Origin: Treponema sp.
Lineage (GTDB): Bacteria > Spirochaetota > Spirochaetia > Treponematales > Breznakiellaceae
Length of the DNA: 7,934 nt
Reading direction: 5' to 3'
Assembly: GCA_031283905.1 (NCBI GenBank)
Contig: JAITAW010000249.1
Coordinates: forward strand, 1 to 7,934
Of this stretch, positions 1 to 6,651 are shown piece after piece; position 1 is the first letter of the stretch; every line of letters begins with the position of its first letter. A model generated the notes under the pieces. That model made no database searches. It was not told where the DNA came from and saw only the letters and a program-made list of their open reading frames with translations. The translations under genes were made by a program, and so were the position numbers.

Positions 1-16
1 AGGCATTATATAACGC

Positions 17-646
17 ATGAAATTAATCTTTTTAGGACCTCCGGGAGCAGGCAAAGGAACGCTTGCGGTCCGGGTAAAGGAACTCCTCAACGCGCCCCAC
101 ATCAGTACCGGAGCGATATTCAGGGAGTCCATTGCCGCGAAAACCGCTTTGGGACTCAAGGTGAAAGCCATCATTGATTCGGGAAAACTTGTCGATGATG
201 AGACAACCATTGCGCTGGTAAAAGAACGGCTCGCGCAAGCCGATGCGCAAAAAGACTACATTCTGGACGGTTTTCCCCGCACCATAGCCCAAGCCGAGGC
301 GCTTGCGGCTTTTTCCCCGGTGGATAAGGTCGTCAACTTCGACATACCGGATTCCGGCGTCTTGGAGCGGCTTTCCGGCAGGCGTGTGTGCAGGAAATGC
401 GGCTTTAACTGGCATACTGTTTTCAATCCGCCCAAACAGGAGAATGTCTGCGATATGTGCGGCGGCGAGGTGTATACCCGCATCGATGATAGACCTGAAG
501 CCATCGGCAAACGGCTTGAGGTGTACCGCGAACAGACCGCCCCGCTCATTGCCTTTTACCGCGCAAAGGGGCTTTTGGTCGATATTGACGCAAGCCCTAT
601 GGTAGACGAAATCCTCATAAGCTTCAAAAAAGAGATAGGGCTGTAA
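17..646 (+). CDS. adk: Adenylate kinase, long form with zinc-type LID
   Basis: This cytoplasmic enzyme interconverts ATP + AMP and 2 ADP, keeping the adenylate pool balanced. The 209-residue product has the P-loop GPPGAGKGT at residues 7-15, the AMP-site STG at 30-32 with R36, DGFPRT at 84-89, GRR at 121-123 and DDRPE at 157-161. The LID carries four cysteines (125, 128, 145, 148) as two CxxC pairs, the arrangement that binds structural zinc in many adenylate kinases. Length matches the long bacterial form. The start fits the family N-terminus (MKLIFLGPPGAGKGT), but only 16 bases lie upstream and they hold no clear Shine-Dalgarno site, so the upstream context is unknown. The gene converges on the minus-strand lipoprotein gene, with a hairpin between them. 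Identification is secure. Confidence 0.97.
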   Translation: MKLIFLGPPGAGKGTLAVRVKELLNAPHISTGAIFRESIAAKTALGLKVKAIIDSGKLVDDETTIALVKERLAQADAQKDYILDGFPRTIAQAEALAAFSPVDKVVNFDIPDSGVLERLSGRRVCRKCGFNWHTVFNPPKQENVCDMCGGEVYTRIDDRPEAIGKRLEVYREQTAPLIAFYRAKGLLVDIDASPMVDEILISFKKEIGL

Positions 647-658
647 ACGTTATGACAG

Positions 659-691
659 CGCCTCTGCTGCAAGCGTAGACGAGGCGTTTTT
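659..691 (+). terminator. Possible intrinsic terminator after adk
   Basis: CGCCTC (659-664) pairs with GAGGCG (681-686), and the downstream arm runs into TTTTT. The stem can be extended by one A-T and one G-T pair. The loop is 16 bases, longer than usual, with a weak inner 3-bp pairing. The position 12 bases after the adk stop suits a terminator for adk. It has no T-run on the other strand, so it would not obviously stop the converging gene. Confidence 0.45.
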
Positions 692-706
692 CCGCTTGTA
701 AAAACC

Positions 707-1072
707 TTATTCCCGTAAGCGGATCGCGTTTCGCACCGCTTCAAGGAAGCCGTAGCTGGATTCGGTAGCACCGGAAACGGCGTCCAGATCCGTGGAATTG
801 GAATCAACTACTGATTCGGCGAGGCTTTCCATCGCCGCTCCGCCGATAAACTCATCATCGTGATGGTCGATCACTTCTATTGATTGAATGCCGTTGCTGT
901 CTGAACGCACCAGCACCCGAATAAGCCCTCGATACCCTTGCCCCGTCCCTTCGGATACGCTCTCCGGCTCAGCGGCAACCGGAGAGTCCTCGGGAACCCT
1001 AGAAGTCGAACCCGCGCAGGCCGTTATTACAGAGACGCAGAGAAAAGATAGAAATAACAGATTTGTCTTCAT
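707..1072 (-). CDS. Small FMN-binding domain lipoprotein
   Basis: The 121-residue product begins with a short basic start, a hydrophobic stretch (about residues 4-17) and a lipobox VITAC, giving lipidation at C19. It should therefore be anchored to the outer face of a membrane. A Ser/Glu/Pro-rich linker (about 21-45) leads to a single FMN_bind-like domain (about 47-119) with the region GIQSIEVIDHHDDEFIGG and the motif DAVSGATESS at 97-106. In this family (NqrC, RnfG and other electron-transfer proteins) the Thr of DxxSGAT, here T103, is the site where the ApbE transferase attaches FMN. The protein is probably an extracytoplasmic flavoprotein, but its electron partner is not visible. It lies downstream of trpA on the same strand after a 123-base gap and has its own AT-rich promoter-like sequence, so it is likely a separate unit. 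No Shine-Dalgarno site is evident. Confidence 0.8.
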   Translation of the reverse strand: MKTNLLFLSFLCVSVITACAGSTSRVPEDSPVAAEPESVSEGTGQGYRGLIRVLVRSDSNGIQSIEVIDHHDDEFIGGAAMESLAESVVDSNSTDLDAVSGATESSYGFLEAVRNAIRLRE

Positions 1073-1100
1073 ATTATATAATACGGGATTCGTATGTGAA
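1073..1100 (-). promoter_or_regulatory. Possible promoter abutting the lipoprotein gene start
   Basis: On the minus strand TTCACA (1095-1100) is followed after 16 bases by TATAAT (1073-1078), which directly touches the ATG at 1072. An overlapping TATTAT lies at 1078-1083. Use of the first -10 would place the transcript start inside the gene. Use of the second would give a nearly leaderless message. The match is good but the geometry is odd, so this is tentative. Confidence 0.35.
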
Positions 1101-1112
1101 ACGCTTTAAGTA

Positions 1113-1190
1113 GCGCATTCGCGCATTCCGCCGGCGCTCCGTGCGGCATTGACGGCTCTGGTGCGGTAATCCGCCGCTCCGGGGCGGCGG
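1113..1190. repeat. GC-rich intergenic element with a perfect hairpin
   Basis: The gap between trpA and the lipoprotein gene holds an 8-base tandem repeat, GCGCATTC twice (1113-1128). It also holds a perfect 7-bp inverted repeat, CCGCCGC (1171-1177) and GCGGCGG (1184-1190), with a 6-base loop. The hairpin begins 6 bases beyond the trpA stop. Neither strand has a T-run after it, so it is not a typical intrinsic terminator. It could stabilise the trpA 3' end or be part of a dispersed intergenic repeat. Which of these applies cannot be told from one copy. Confidence 0.5.
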
Positions 1191-1195
1191 CGTCC

Positions 1196-1972
1196 CTACA
1201 TGAGCGCGAGCGCTTCCTTCATGGCTTTGACGTACGCGGCGAGATGCGGCGCGGCGTTCTCGCCGCGCTCCTCAATGATGCGCACAAGGGCGCTGCCGAC
1301 AATAACGCCGTCCGCGACACGCGCCACCTCGGCCGCTTGTTCTGCCGTGTGGATGCCGAAGCCGACGGCAACTGGAAGAGATGTTTCCGCCTTGACAGAC
1401 GCGACAAGCGCGGATAAATCAGTTGTAATTTCACCGCGGATTCCCGTAACCCCAAGCGATGAAACTATGTACAAAAACCCGGACGCGGCGCGGGCAATTT
1501 TCTTGATCCGCTGTTCAGATGTCGGCGCGACAAGAGAAATCACATCAACCCCGTATTCTTGCGCAATGGGGCGCACTTCGCCCTGCTCTTCAAACGGAAG
1601 ATCGGGAATGATGATGCCGTCAACGAGCGCGCGGGCGCAGCGCTCAAAAAACGCGCGGTACCCGTAGTGAAACACCGGATTCAGGTAGGTAAGGAAGACG
1701 AGCGGTACCGCGCTTTCGCGGCGCACGGTTTCCACCACGCCGAATATGCGCTCAATATCCGCGCCTCTTTGCAAAGCGCGGATATTCGCCCGCTGGATAA
1801 CCGCGCCTTCGGCTATGGGATCGGAAAAAGGGATGCCGATTTCGATAATGTCCGCGCCGGCGCGGGCAAGCGTAAGGATAAACTCGGCGCTTTTTTCAAC
1901 ACTGGGATCGCCCGCGGTAACAAACGCGATAAACGCCTTGCCATGTTTGAACGCTTGCCCAATATTACTCAT
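1196..1972 (-). CDS. trpA: Tryptophan synthase alpha subunit
   Basis: The alpha subunit is a TIM barrel that cleaves indole-3-glycerol phosphate to indole and glyceraldehyde-3-phosphate and passes indole to TrpB through a tunnel. The 258-residue product is close to the usual ~260-270. Visible motifs are FVTAGDP (17-23), IEIGIPFSDP (43-52) with catalytic E44, Y168 followed by GVTG (174-177), GFGI (204-207) and GSAL (226-229) of the phosphate-binding loops. The second catalytic acid, Asp60 in Escherichia coli within LADG, is Glu55 here (IAEG); I recall Glu at this place in other bacteria, so activity is likely. The ATG lies inside the last codons of trpB (8-base overlap), preceded by GGGGAGA (1981-1987) with 8-base spacing, so translation is probably coupled. 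A GC-rich hairpin follows the stop. Confidence 0.96.
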   Translation of the reverse strand: MSNIGQAFKHGKAFIAFVTAGDPSVEKSAEFILTLARAGADIIEIGIPFSDPIAEGAVIQRANIRALQRGADIERIFGVVETVRRESAVPLVFLTYLNPVFHYGYRAFFERCARALVDGIIIPDLPFEEQGEVRPIAQEYGVDVISLVAPTSEQRIKKIARAASGFLYIVSSLGVTGIRGEITTDLSALVASVKAETSLPVAVGFGIHTAEQAAEVARVADGVIVGSALVRIIEERGENAAPHLAAYVKAMKEALALM

Positions 1973-3152
1973 AAATGTGTTCTCCCCGATACCGCGCTAT
2001 AGCCGCGACATCTTTATCACCGCGTCCGGACAGGCATATAATAATGCTTTCCTCACGAGCGAGGCCGGGCGCTATGGCCTGCGCGTACGAAACAGCGTGC
2101 GCGCTTTCAATGGCGCAAATGACGCCTTCAGTGCTGGCAAGGCGCTCGAACGCGGACACGGCCTCCTCATCGGTAACCGCGACGTATTGGGCGCGCCCCG
2201 CGTCGTGGAGATAGGCGTGTTCCGGCCCGATGCCCGGATAGTCGAGCCCGGCGGAAATCGAATAGACCGGCGCAATCTGCCCTTCATCCTCCTGACAGAA
2301 GTAGGACTTCATGCCGTGAAACACGCCAATTTTTCCTTTGCTGATCGTCGCCGCATGTCGCGCGGTGTCAACCCCCTCTCCCGCCGCTTCGCAGCCGATT
2401 AAGCGGACGCCCTTGTCGCAGATAAAGTGGTAGAACATACCCATCGCGTTACTGCCGCCGCCCACGCACGCGATAACCGCGGCGGGCAGCCTGCCTTCTT
2501 TCGCAAGAATCTGCTCCCGCGCCTCGCGGCTGATGACGCTCTGAAAATCCCGCACGATGGTTGGAAACGGGTGCGGCCCCATCACCGAGCCGAGCGCGTA
2601 GTGGGTGTCGTGTACGCGGCTCACCCACTCGCGCATCGTTTCGTTCACCGCGTCTTTCAGCGTCCGCGTACCGGATGTTACCGCGTTGACCTTTGCGCCA
2701 AGCAGCCGCATACGGTACACATTGAGGGCTTGCCGCTCGGTGTCTTCTTTTCCCATAAAGATTTCGCATTCCATTCCAAGCAACGCCGCCGCAGTCGCTG
2801 CGGCGACGCCATGTTGCCCCGCGCCGGTTTCCGCGATAATGCGGGTTTTTCCAATCTTTTTTGCGAGAAGAGTCTGCCCCAGCACGTTGTTGATTTTGTG
2901 GGAGCCCGTGTGGTTCAAGTCTTCCCGCTTGAGATAGATTTTCGCGCCGCCGAGCTCGCGGGTCATTTTTTCGGCGTAGTACAACAGCGACGGCCTTCCC
3001 GCGTAATTCATGAGCAAATCCGCAAGCTCCGCGTTAAACTCCGGGTCGTCCTTGTAATGATTGTACGCCGCTTCCAGATTAATGAGTTCGTTCATCAGCG
3101 TTTCAGGGACGTATTGCCCGCCATATTCTCCGAATCTGCCTTTTTTGGTCAT
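1965..3152 (-). CDS. trpB: Tryptophan synthase beta subunit
   Basis: TrpB condenses indole with L-serine to make tryptophan, using pyridoxal phosphate, in an alpha2-beta2 complex with TrpA. The 395-residue product is full length for the standard TrpB1 type. The N-terminus GRFGEYGGQYVPETLM (5-20) is typical. The PLP lysine is K86 in HTGSHKINN (81-89), and ETGAGQHG (108-115) holds catalytic E108. The phosphate cup is GGGSNAMG (231-238). LDYPGIGPEH (303-312) and SGRGDKD (375-381) complete the active site. The ATG is preceded by a strong ribosome binding site, AAGGAAG, 8 bases upstream. The gene follows cysS by 60 bases with no convincing terminator between them, so a cysS-trpB-trpA transcript is plausible. 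No other trp gene is in view. Confidence 0.98.
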   Translation of the reverse strand: MTKKGRFGEYGGQYVPETLMNELINLEAAYNHYKDDPEFNAELADLLMNYAGRPSLLYYAEKMTRELGGAKIYLKREDLNHTGSHKINNVLGQTLLAKKIGKTRIIAETGAGQHGVAAATAAALLGMECEIFMGKEDTERQALNVYRMRLLGAKVNAVTSGTRTLKDAVNETMREWVSRVHDTHYALGSVMGPHPFPTIVRDFQSVISREAREQILAKEGRLPAAVIACVGGGSNAMGMFYHFICDKGVRLIGCEAAGEGVDTARHAATISKGKIGVFHGMKSYFCQEDEGQIAPVYSISAGLDYPGIGPEHAYLHDAGRAQYVAVTDEEAVSAFERLASTEGVICAIESAHAVSYAQAIAPGLAREESIIICLSGRGDKDVAAIARYRGEHIYE

Positions 3153-3160
3153 CCGGTTGT

Positions 3161-3167
3161 CTTCCTT
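3161..3167 (-). promoter_or_regulatory. Ribosome binding site of trpB
   Basis: The minus strand reads AAGGAAG, 8 bases before the trpB ATG. It supports the start at 3152 and independent translation initiation of trpB after cysS. Confidence 0.8.
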
Positions 3168-3212
3168 ATCCGTGTTCCGCAGTTTTTGCGCAATCCCTGC
3201 TTCGAGATTCGG

Positions 3213-4616
3213 TTACAGTATGCCGCGCCACACGGTACCATTAGAAGTATCTTCTAATATAATACCCTGCGCCTTCAAATCATTGCGGATTTTATCCGCT
3301 TTCGCAAAATCTTTCGCTTTTTTTGCCGCCGCCCGCTCGGCGATAAGCCGTTCAACATCCAGGGAAATTTCTTCCTTTTTCACCGCGCCTTTCAGGTTCA
3401 GCCCCAGCGCTTCGTCCATAGAAAAAGCCGCCGCAAGCGCTTCGGCTTCGGGAACGCCGCTGTCTTTGAGCAAGCCCCAAAGCTCGGCCAGCGCGCGCGG
3501 CGTGGAAAGATCGTTTTCTATCGCGGCTTTGAAAGCGGCAAGGTACGCGGCGGCCTTCCCGTCAGTAACACGCTCCGGTATACCGGCGGCTTTATTCGCC
3601 AGAACCCTGACGCGGTCGGCAAGCGACTTGCGGGCGTTTCTCGCGCCGTTAAGCGCCTCATAGGAAAACTGCAACTGGGAGCGGTAATGCCCGCCTAAAA
3701 GAAAATAGCGGTAATCAAGCGGATCGTAACCCGCGTCAACCAACGCGTGCAACGTAAGAAAACCGCCCGTTGACTTGCTCATCTTGCCTCGGTCAAGCAC
3801 GAGAAATTCATTGTGAACCCAGAACTTCACCCAGGGATGTTTTCCGGTCGCGGCTTCACTCTGGGCTATCTCGTTGGTATGGTGAAGTCCGATGTGATCA
3901 ATGCCGCCCGCGTGTATGTCGAACTGCTCGCCCAAATACTTGATGCTCATGGCCGAACATTCAATGTGCCAGCCCGGATATCCGCGCCCCCACGGGCTGT
4001 CCCACACAAGCGCCTGATTCTCGAATTTACTCCTGGTGAACCACAGTACAAAATCGTGAGGATTACGTTTGTTTTCGTCAACGCCCGTCCGGGCGCCGGC
4101 TTTCTGCTCCTCAAGATGGAGGCGCCCCATTTCTCCATACGCGGGAAACTTCGTGATGTCAAAATAGAGGTTGCCGCCCGCGGAATAGGTAAAACCATTC
4201 GCCTCGATCCGCTTGATAAGCGCTATCATCTCTTCAATGTGTTCGGTCGCCTTGCATATCACATCAGGACGTCTGATATTGAGCCGGTCAATGTCGGCAA
4301 AGAACGCGGCAGTGTAGAATTCCGCAACTTCAAGCACGCTTTTGCCCCGTTCATCCGCGCTCTTGACCATTTTATCATCGCCTTCGTCATTGTCGCCTGA
4401 AAGGTGACCCACATCCGTAACATTCATAACGTGTTGCACGTCATAGCCCGCATAGCGCAGGGCGCGCGTCAAAATGTCATGCGTTACATAGGCGCGGAGG
4501 TTGCCGAGGTGCGCGTAGTTGTACACCGTGGGACCGCATCCGTAAAAGCCGACCCTGCCCGCCGTTACCGGCGTAAACTCCTGTATTTCGCGTCCAAGCG
4601 TATTATATAAAAACAT
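3213..4616 (-). CDS. cysS: Cysteinyl-tRNA synthetase
   Basis: This cytoplasmic class I synthetase charges tRNA-Cys with cysteine. The 467-residue product (from the ATG at 4616) has the opening MFLYNTLGREIQEF, which aligns with other CysRS N-termini. The HIGH-type motif is HLGN (36-39), and the KMSKS loop is at 278-282. Zinc ligands are C27, C220, H245 and E249, with the same H-x3-E spacing as in E. coli. TDVGH (67-71) and WHIECSAMS (216-224) are also typical. An in-frame GTG at 4637 could add seven residues, but the ATG fits family alignments and has a G-rich stretch upstream. The promoter appears to lie in the murB-like stub at 4680-4708. It is the first gene of a likely cysS-trpB-trpA unit. 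Confidence 0.97.
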   Translation of the reverse strand: MFLYNTLGREIQEFTPVTAGRVGFYGCGPTVYNYAHLGNLRAYVTHDILTRALRYAGYDVQHVMNVTDVGHLSGDNDEGDDKMVKSADERGKSVLEVAEFYTAAFFADIDRLNIRRPDVICKATEHIEEMIALIKRIEANGFTYSAGGNLYFDITKFPAYGEMGRLHLEEQKAGARTGVDENKRNPHDFVLWFTRSKFENQALVWDSPWGRGYPGWHIECSAMSIKYLGEQFDIHAGGIDHIGLHHTNEIAQSEAATGKHPWVKFWVHNEFLVLDRGKMSKSTGGFLTLHALVDAGYDPLDYRYFLLGGHYRSQLQFSYEALNGARNARKSLADRVRVLANKAAGIPERVTDGKAAAYLAAFKAAIENDLSTPRALAELWGLLKDSGVPEAEALAAAFSMDEALGLNLKGAVKKEEISLDVERLIAERAAAKKAKDFAKADKIRNDLKAQGIILEDTSNGTVWRGIL

Positions 4617-4632
4617 ACGTTTTTTCCCCCCA

Positions 4633-4661
4633 TTCACATTCTAGCAAGATAGGAATATGAT
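4633..4661 (+). promoter_or_regulatory. Relic of possible murB promoter, copy A
   Basis: TTCACA (4633-4638), a 17-base spacer and TATGAT (4656-4661) are conserved in both duplicate copies. Here it would transcribe only the 30-codon murB stub and then run antisense into the MCP 3' end. The -35 match is moderate and the call is tentative. Confidence 0.35.
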
Positions 4662-4670
4662 ATACCACTG

Positions 4671-4763
4671 ATGGATAATACTATAGATGAATTCTTGAAA
4701 AATAGCAACATACTTGCAAACGCTTCCACGGCAACCGGTATGCGAGAGCCGCTTGCAAAATAA
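4671..4763 (+). pseudogene. Truncated murB 5' fragment (30-codon stub)
   Basis: An ATG at 4671 opens 30 codons ending in TAA at 4761-4763. The peptide starts MDNTIDEFLKN and ends REPLAK, aligning with residues 10-38 of the intact MurB (MDTIDEFLRN to QEPLAK), with one extra Asn codon and about eight other changes. Homology ends exactly where the stop appears. It lacks all of the FAD and substrate domains, so it cannot be a working MurB. It is best read as the remnant of the murB start left beside cysS when the MCP gene came to lie between them. It may persist because it overlaps the cysS promoter. Whether it is translated is unknown. Confidence 0.85.
4680..4708 (-). promoter_or_regulatory. Likely cysS promoter inside the murB stub
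   Basis: The minus strand has TTGCTA (4703-4708), a 17-base spacer and TATAGT (4680-4685), a near-consensus sigma-70-type promoter. The expected transcript start near 4673 leaves about 55 bases before the cysS ATG. The same element is conserved upstream of the MCP gene. Confidence 0.7.
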
Positions 4764-4773
4764 ATCAAATAAA

Positions 4774-6588
4774 TCAATCAACCTTGAATTTAGAAATTTC
4801 CCCCGAAAGTTCATTACTGACATGTTGATTTTCCATGCTTATTTCATTCACGTTGTTGATCGCCGAAAGAATCTTATCAGCGCTGTTTGCCATTTCGTTC
4901 ATATCGTTTTTAATTTCACGGGTAATCATTTCCAATTGGCGGCTTTTTGAGGCAATTTCTTTCCCCTCGACGGACATTTCCTCTGAACCGCTTTTTACCA
5001 GACCGGTAAGCTCATTAAGCCTCCCTATAGAATTTAGTATCTCCTTATCGCCAGTTTCCTGTTCTTCCATAGCATTGCGGATATGATTTTCCTGCTCAAC
5101 GACAGTTTGAACACAATGATCAATGAGAGCGAACCGATTCAAGACTTCCTGTGTAGATATGGTAATTGTATCAATAGCGGCTTTGATATGCTTGAGCATA
5201 TAAGTGGTGTTTTTTGCCTGTTGGCTTGATGATTCAGCAAGTTTCCGTATCTCACCAGCAACAACTGCAAAACCCCTGCCAGACTCTCCGGCATGAGCCG
5301 CTTCTATGGCGGCGTTCATGGAAAGCAGATTGGTTTGACTTGCGATATTTTCCATTATCGCGTTGATTTCCATCAGTCCTTCAGAATCCTTTGCGATTTG
5401 CTCAACATCACGAAAAACTGCGGTCAGACTGGCTTTCCCCACTTCAGACGCATCTGTAAGAGCGGTTACATTCTCGGCATTCCTGGCAAGGGTCTGGACT
5501 ACCGAATGAATGTTGCCAAACATTTCCTCAATAGCAGAAGAAGACGTGGATACGCTTTTTACTTGATCCTTGATGTACCCGTTCAATTTCTCAATGGAAC
5601 CCATAATGACATTCATGGCGGCGACGCTTTCCGCTATGTTTGAATTCTGTACATCTGCCCGCTCCTTCGTGTTTTGAATGTTCGTCATGATTTTATTAGT
5701 GGCAAGGGATGTTTCCGTCATATAATCGGTAAGATTATTACTTATTTTTTGAAGCAATAAGGATTTATCCCTGATTATTTTCACCAAATTATCAAAAGAA
5801 TCGAAAGTCTGATTGAAAATACCCGCCATATTGCCGATCTCGTCTTTTGATTTAATGGCAAGCCGGCGAGTCAGATCTCCTCTGAGATTATTCAGAAAAT
5901 TAATGGTGTATCTGATAGGCCTGGTAATGGAAAATCGGATTGCCAGGCTCAGAATTACCGCAACGGCAATAACGACAAAAGCAATGGTAAAAAGCACCCT
6001 TGTATCGCGCTGAACTGCCATGCCGGCCAGGGCTTCGGTCTTCTCGTACTTTTCTGTGGCTCCCAGAACAACCTGATCCACGCTTCTGCGATGTATTGTA
6101 TATAAGGTTTTCAGCTCACCCTGCACGAGTCCCCTGGCATATTCACGGTCGCCGCTTTGCAGGGCGGAGATAAATTGACTGAAGACAATATCATAAAACC
6201 GGATCGCCGGATCGTAAGCCTCTGTCAGCATGGCATCCCGTAATACCCCTGGCTCCAGCAGAGGTTCACTTATCCAAAACCGGTGACGCTCTTTGTAATC
6301 AGTTTCAAGCCGCCTGAGTTCCGCGAAAAAATAATCCATCCGGGCAGGGTCGGTTTCATCTACTACCTGCAAAACATTTAGATATGATTCGATGATGTAC
6401 CCTGGCGGGGGCAGTACATCGGCGATCAAATCCTTGCTCATGATGATTTGGTTGTAGAGGTTTCCATGAATACTAAGGATATTCAAAGTCGAGAACGAAA
6501 CCAGGCCGAAAATGGTATAACCGACTATGAGAACAACCAATAATACCATTAGTTTTTTGCCAATACTGGCGTTTCTAAATAACTTCAT
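4774..6588 (-). CDS. Methyl-accepting chemotaxis protein
   Basis: This is a membrane chemoreceptor signalling to CheA/CheW. From the ATG at 6588 it is 604 residues. TM1 spans about 12-35; a periplasmic sensor region of about 160 residues follows (36-198), helical in character with a PPPGYIIESYL segment at 60-70. TM2 is about 199-219, a HAMP domain about 220-272, and a long cytoplasmic coiled coil runs to the end. The signalling hairpin is at about 411-455 (IMENIASQTNLLSMNAAIEAAHAGESGRGFAVVAGEIRKL, split here only for reading). The C-terminus FKVD has no receptor-type CheR-docking pentapeptide. The ligand cannot be told. An in-frame GTG at 6627 would add 13 residues, but the ATG sits right before the basic N-terminus with GGGAG 9 bases upstream. 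The gene is flanked by the duplicated block and looks more AT-rich than its neighbours, so it was probably inserted here. Confidence 0.95.
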   Translation of the reverse strand: MKLFRNASIGKKLMVLLVVLIVGYTIFGLVSFSTLNILSIHGNLYNQIIMSKDLIADVLPPPGYIIESYLNVLQVVDETDPARMDYFFAELRRLETDYKERHRFWISEPLLEPGVLRDAMLTEAYDPAIRFYDIVFSQFISALQSGDREYARGLVQGELKTLYTIHRRSVDQVVLGATEKYEKTEALAGMAVQRDTRVLFTIAFVVIAVAVILSLAIRFSITRPIRYTINFLNNLRGDLTRRLAIKSKDEIGNMAGIFNQTFDSFDNLVKIIRDKSLLLQKISNNLTDYMTETSLATNKIMTNIQNTKERADVQNSNIAESVAAMNVIMGSIEKLNGYIKDQVKSVSTSSSAIEEMFGNIHSVVQTLARNAENVTALTDASEVGKASLTAVFRDVEQIAKDSEGLMEINAIMENIASQTNLLSMNAAIEAAHAGESGRGFAVVAGEIRKLAESSSQQAKNTTYMLKHIKAAIDTITISTQEVLNRFALIDHCVQTVVEQENHIRNAMEEQETGDKEILNSIGRLNELTGLVKSGSEEMSVEGKEIASKSRQLEMITREIKNDMNEMANSADKILSAINNVNEISMENQHVSNELSGEISKFKVD

Positions 6589-6622
6589 CCCCTCAATCTC
6601 CCGGTACCATTCATATCTCCCA

Positions 6623-6651
6623 TTCACATTCTAACAAGACAGGAATATGAT
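6623..6651 (+). promoter_or_regulatory. Possible murB promoter
   Basis: TTCACA (6623-6628), 17 bases and TATGAT (6646-6651) form a plausible sigma-70-type promoter. It would start transcription near 6658, after the first possible ATG (6647) and just before the ATGs at 6662 and 6674. If real, murB would have a very short leader. It overlaps the divergent MCP control region. Confidence 0.4.

Larger units (their letters stand above)
4629..4760. repeat. Duplicated cysS/murB control region, copy A
   Basis: This block matches 6619-6760. In ungapped stretches, 4631-4670 matches 37 of 40 positions and 4681-4760 matches 65 of 80. Between these, copy A is 10 bases shorter. It spans the intergenic DNA next to cysS and the first codons of murB. 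Similarity stops abruptly after GCTTGCAAAA at 4760, 13 bases before the MCP stop codon. The part nearest cysS is the better conserved. Confidence 0.9.

Noticed and set aside
692..722. Inverted repeat CCGCTT/AAGCGG as a terminator for the lipoprotein gene
   Set aside because: Half lies inside the coding end, the loop is 19 bases and no T-run follows on the minus strand.
2427..3257. Long 276-codon plus-strand reading frame opposite trpB
   Set aside because: It lies antisense to a complete, motif-perfect trpB, shows no recognisable domain and is explained by GC-rich codon bias keeping the opposite frame open.
3813..4400. Plus-strand frame of 195 codons opposite cysS
   Set aside because: cysS is intact with all catalytic and zinc residues; the opposite frame has no motif support.
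4641..4823. Minus-strand 60-codon frame over the murB stub
   Set aside because: It overlaps the MCP 3' end in another frame and the cysS promoter, and its similarity to the antisense frame at 6611-7192 only reflects the DNA duplication.
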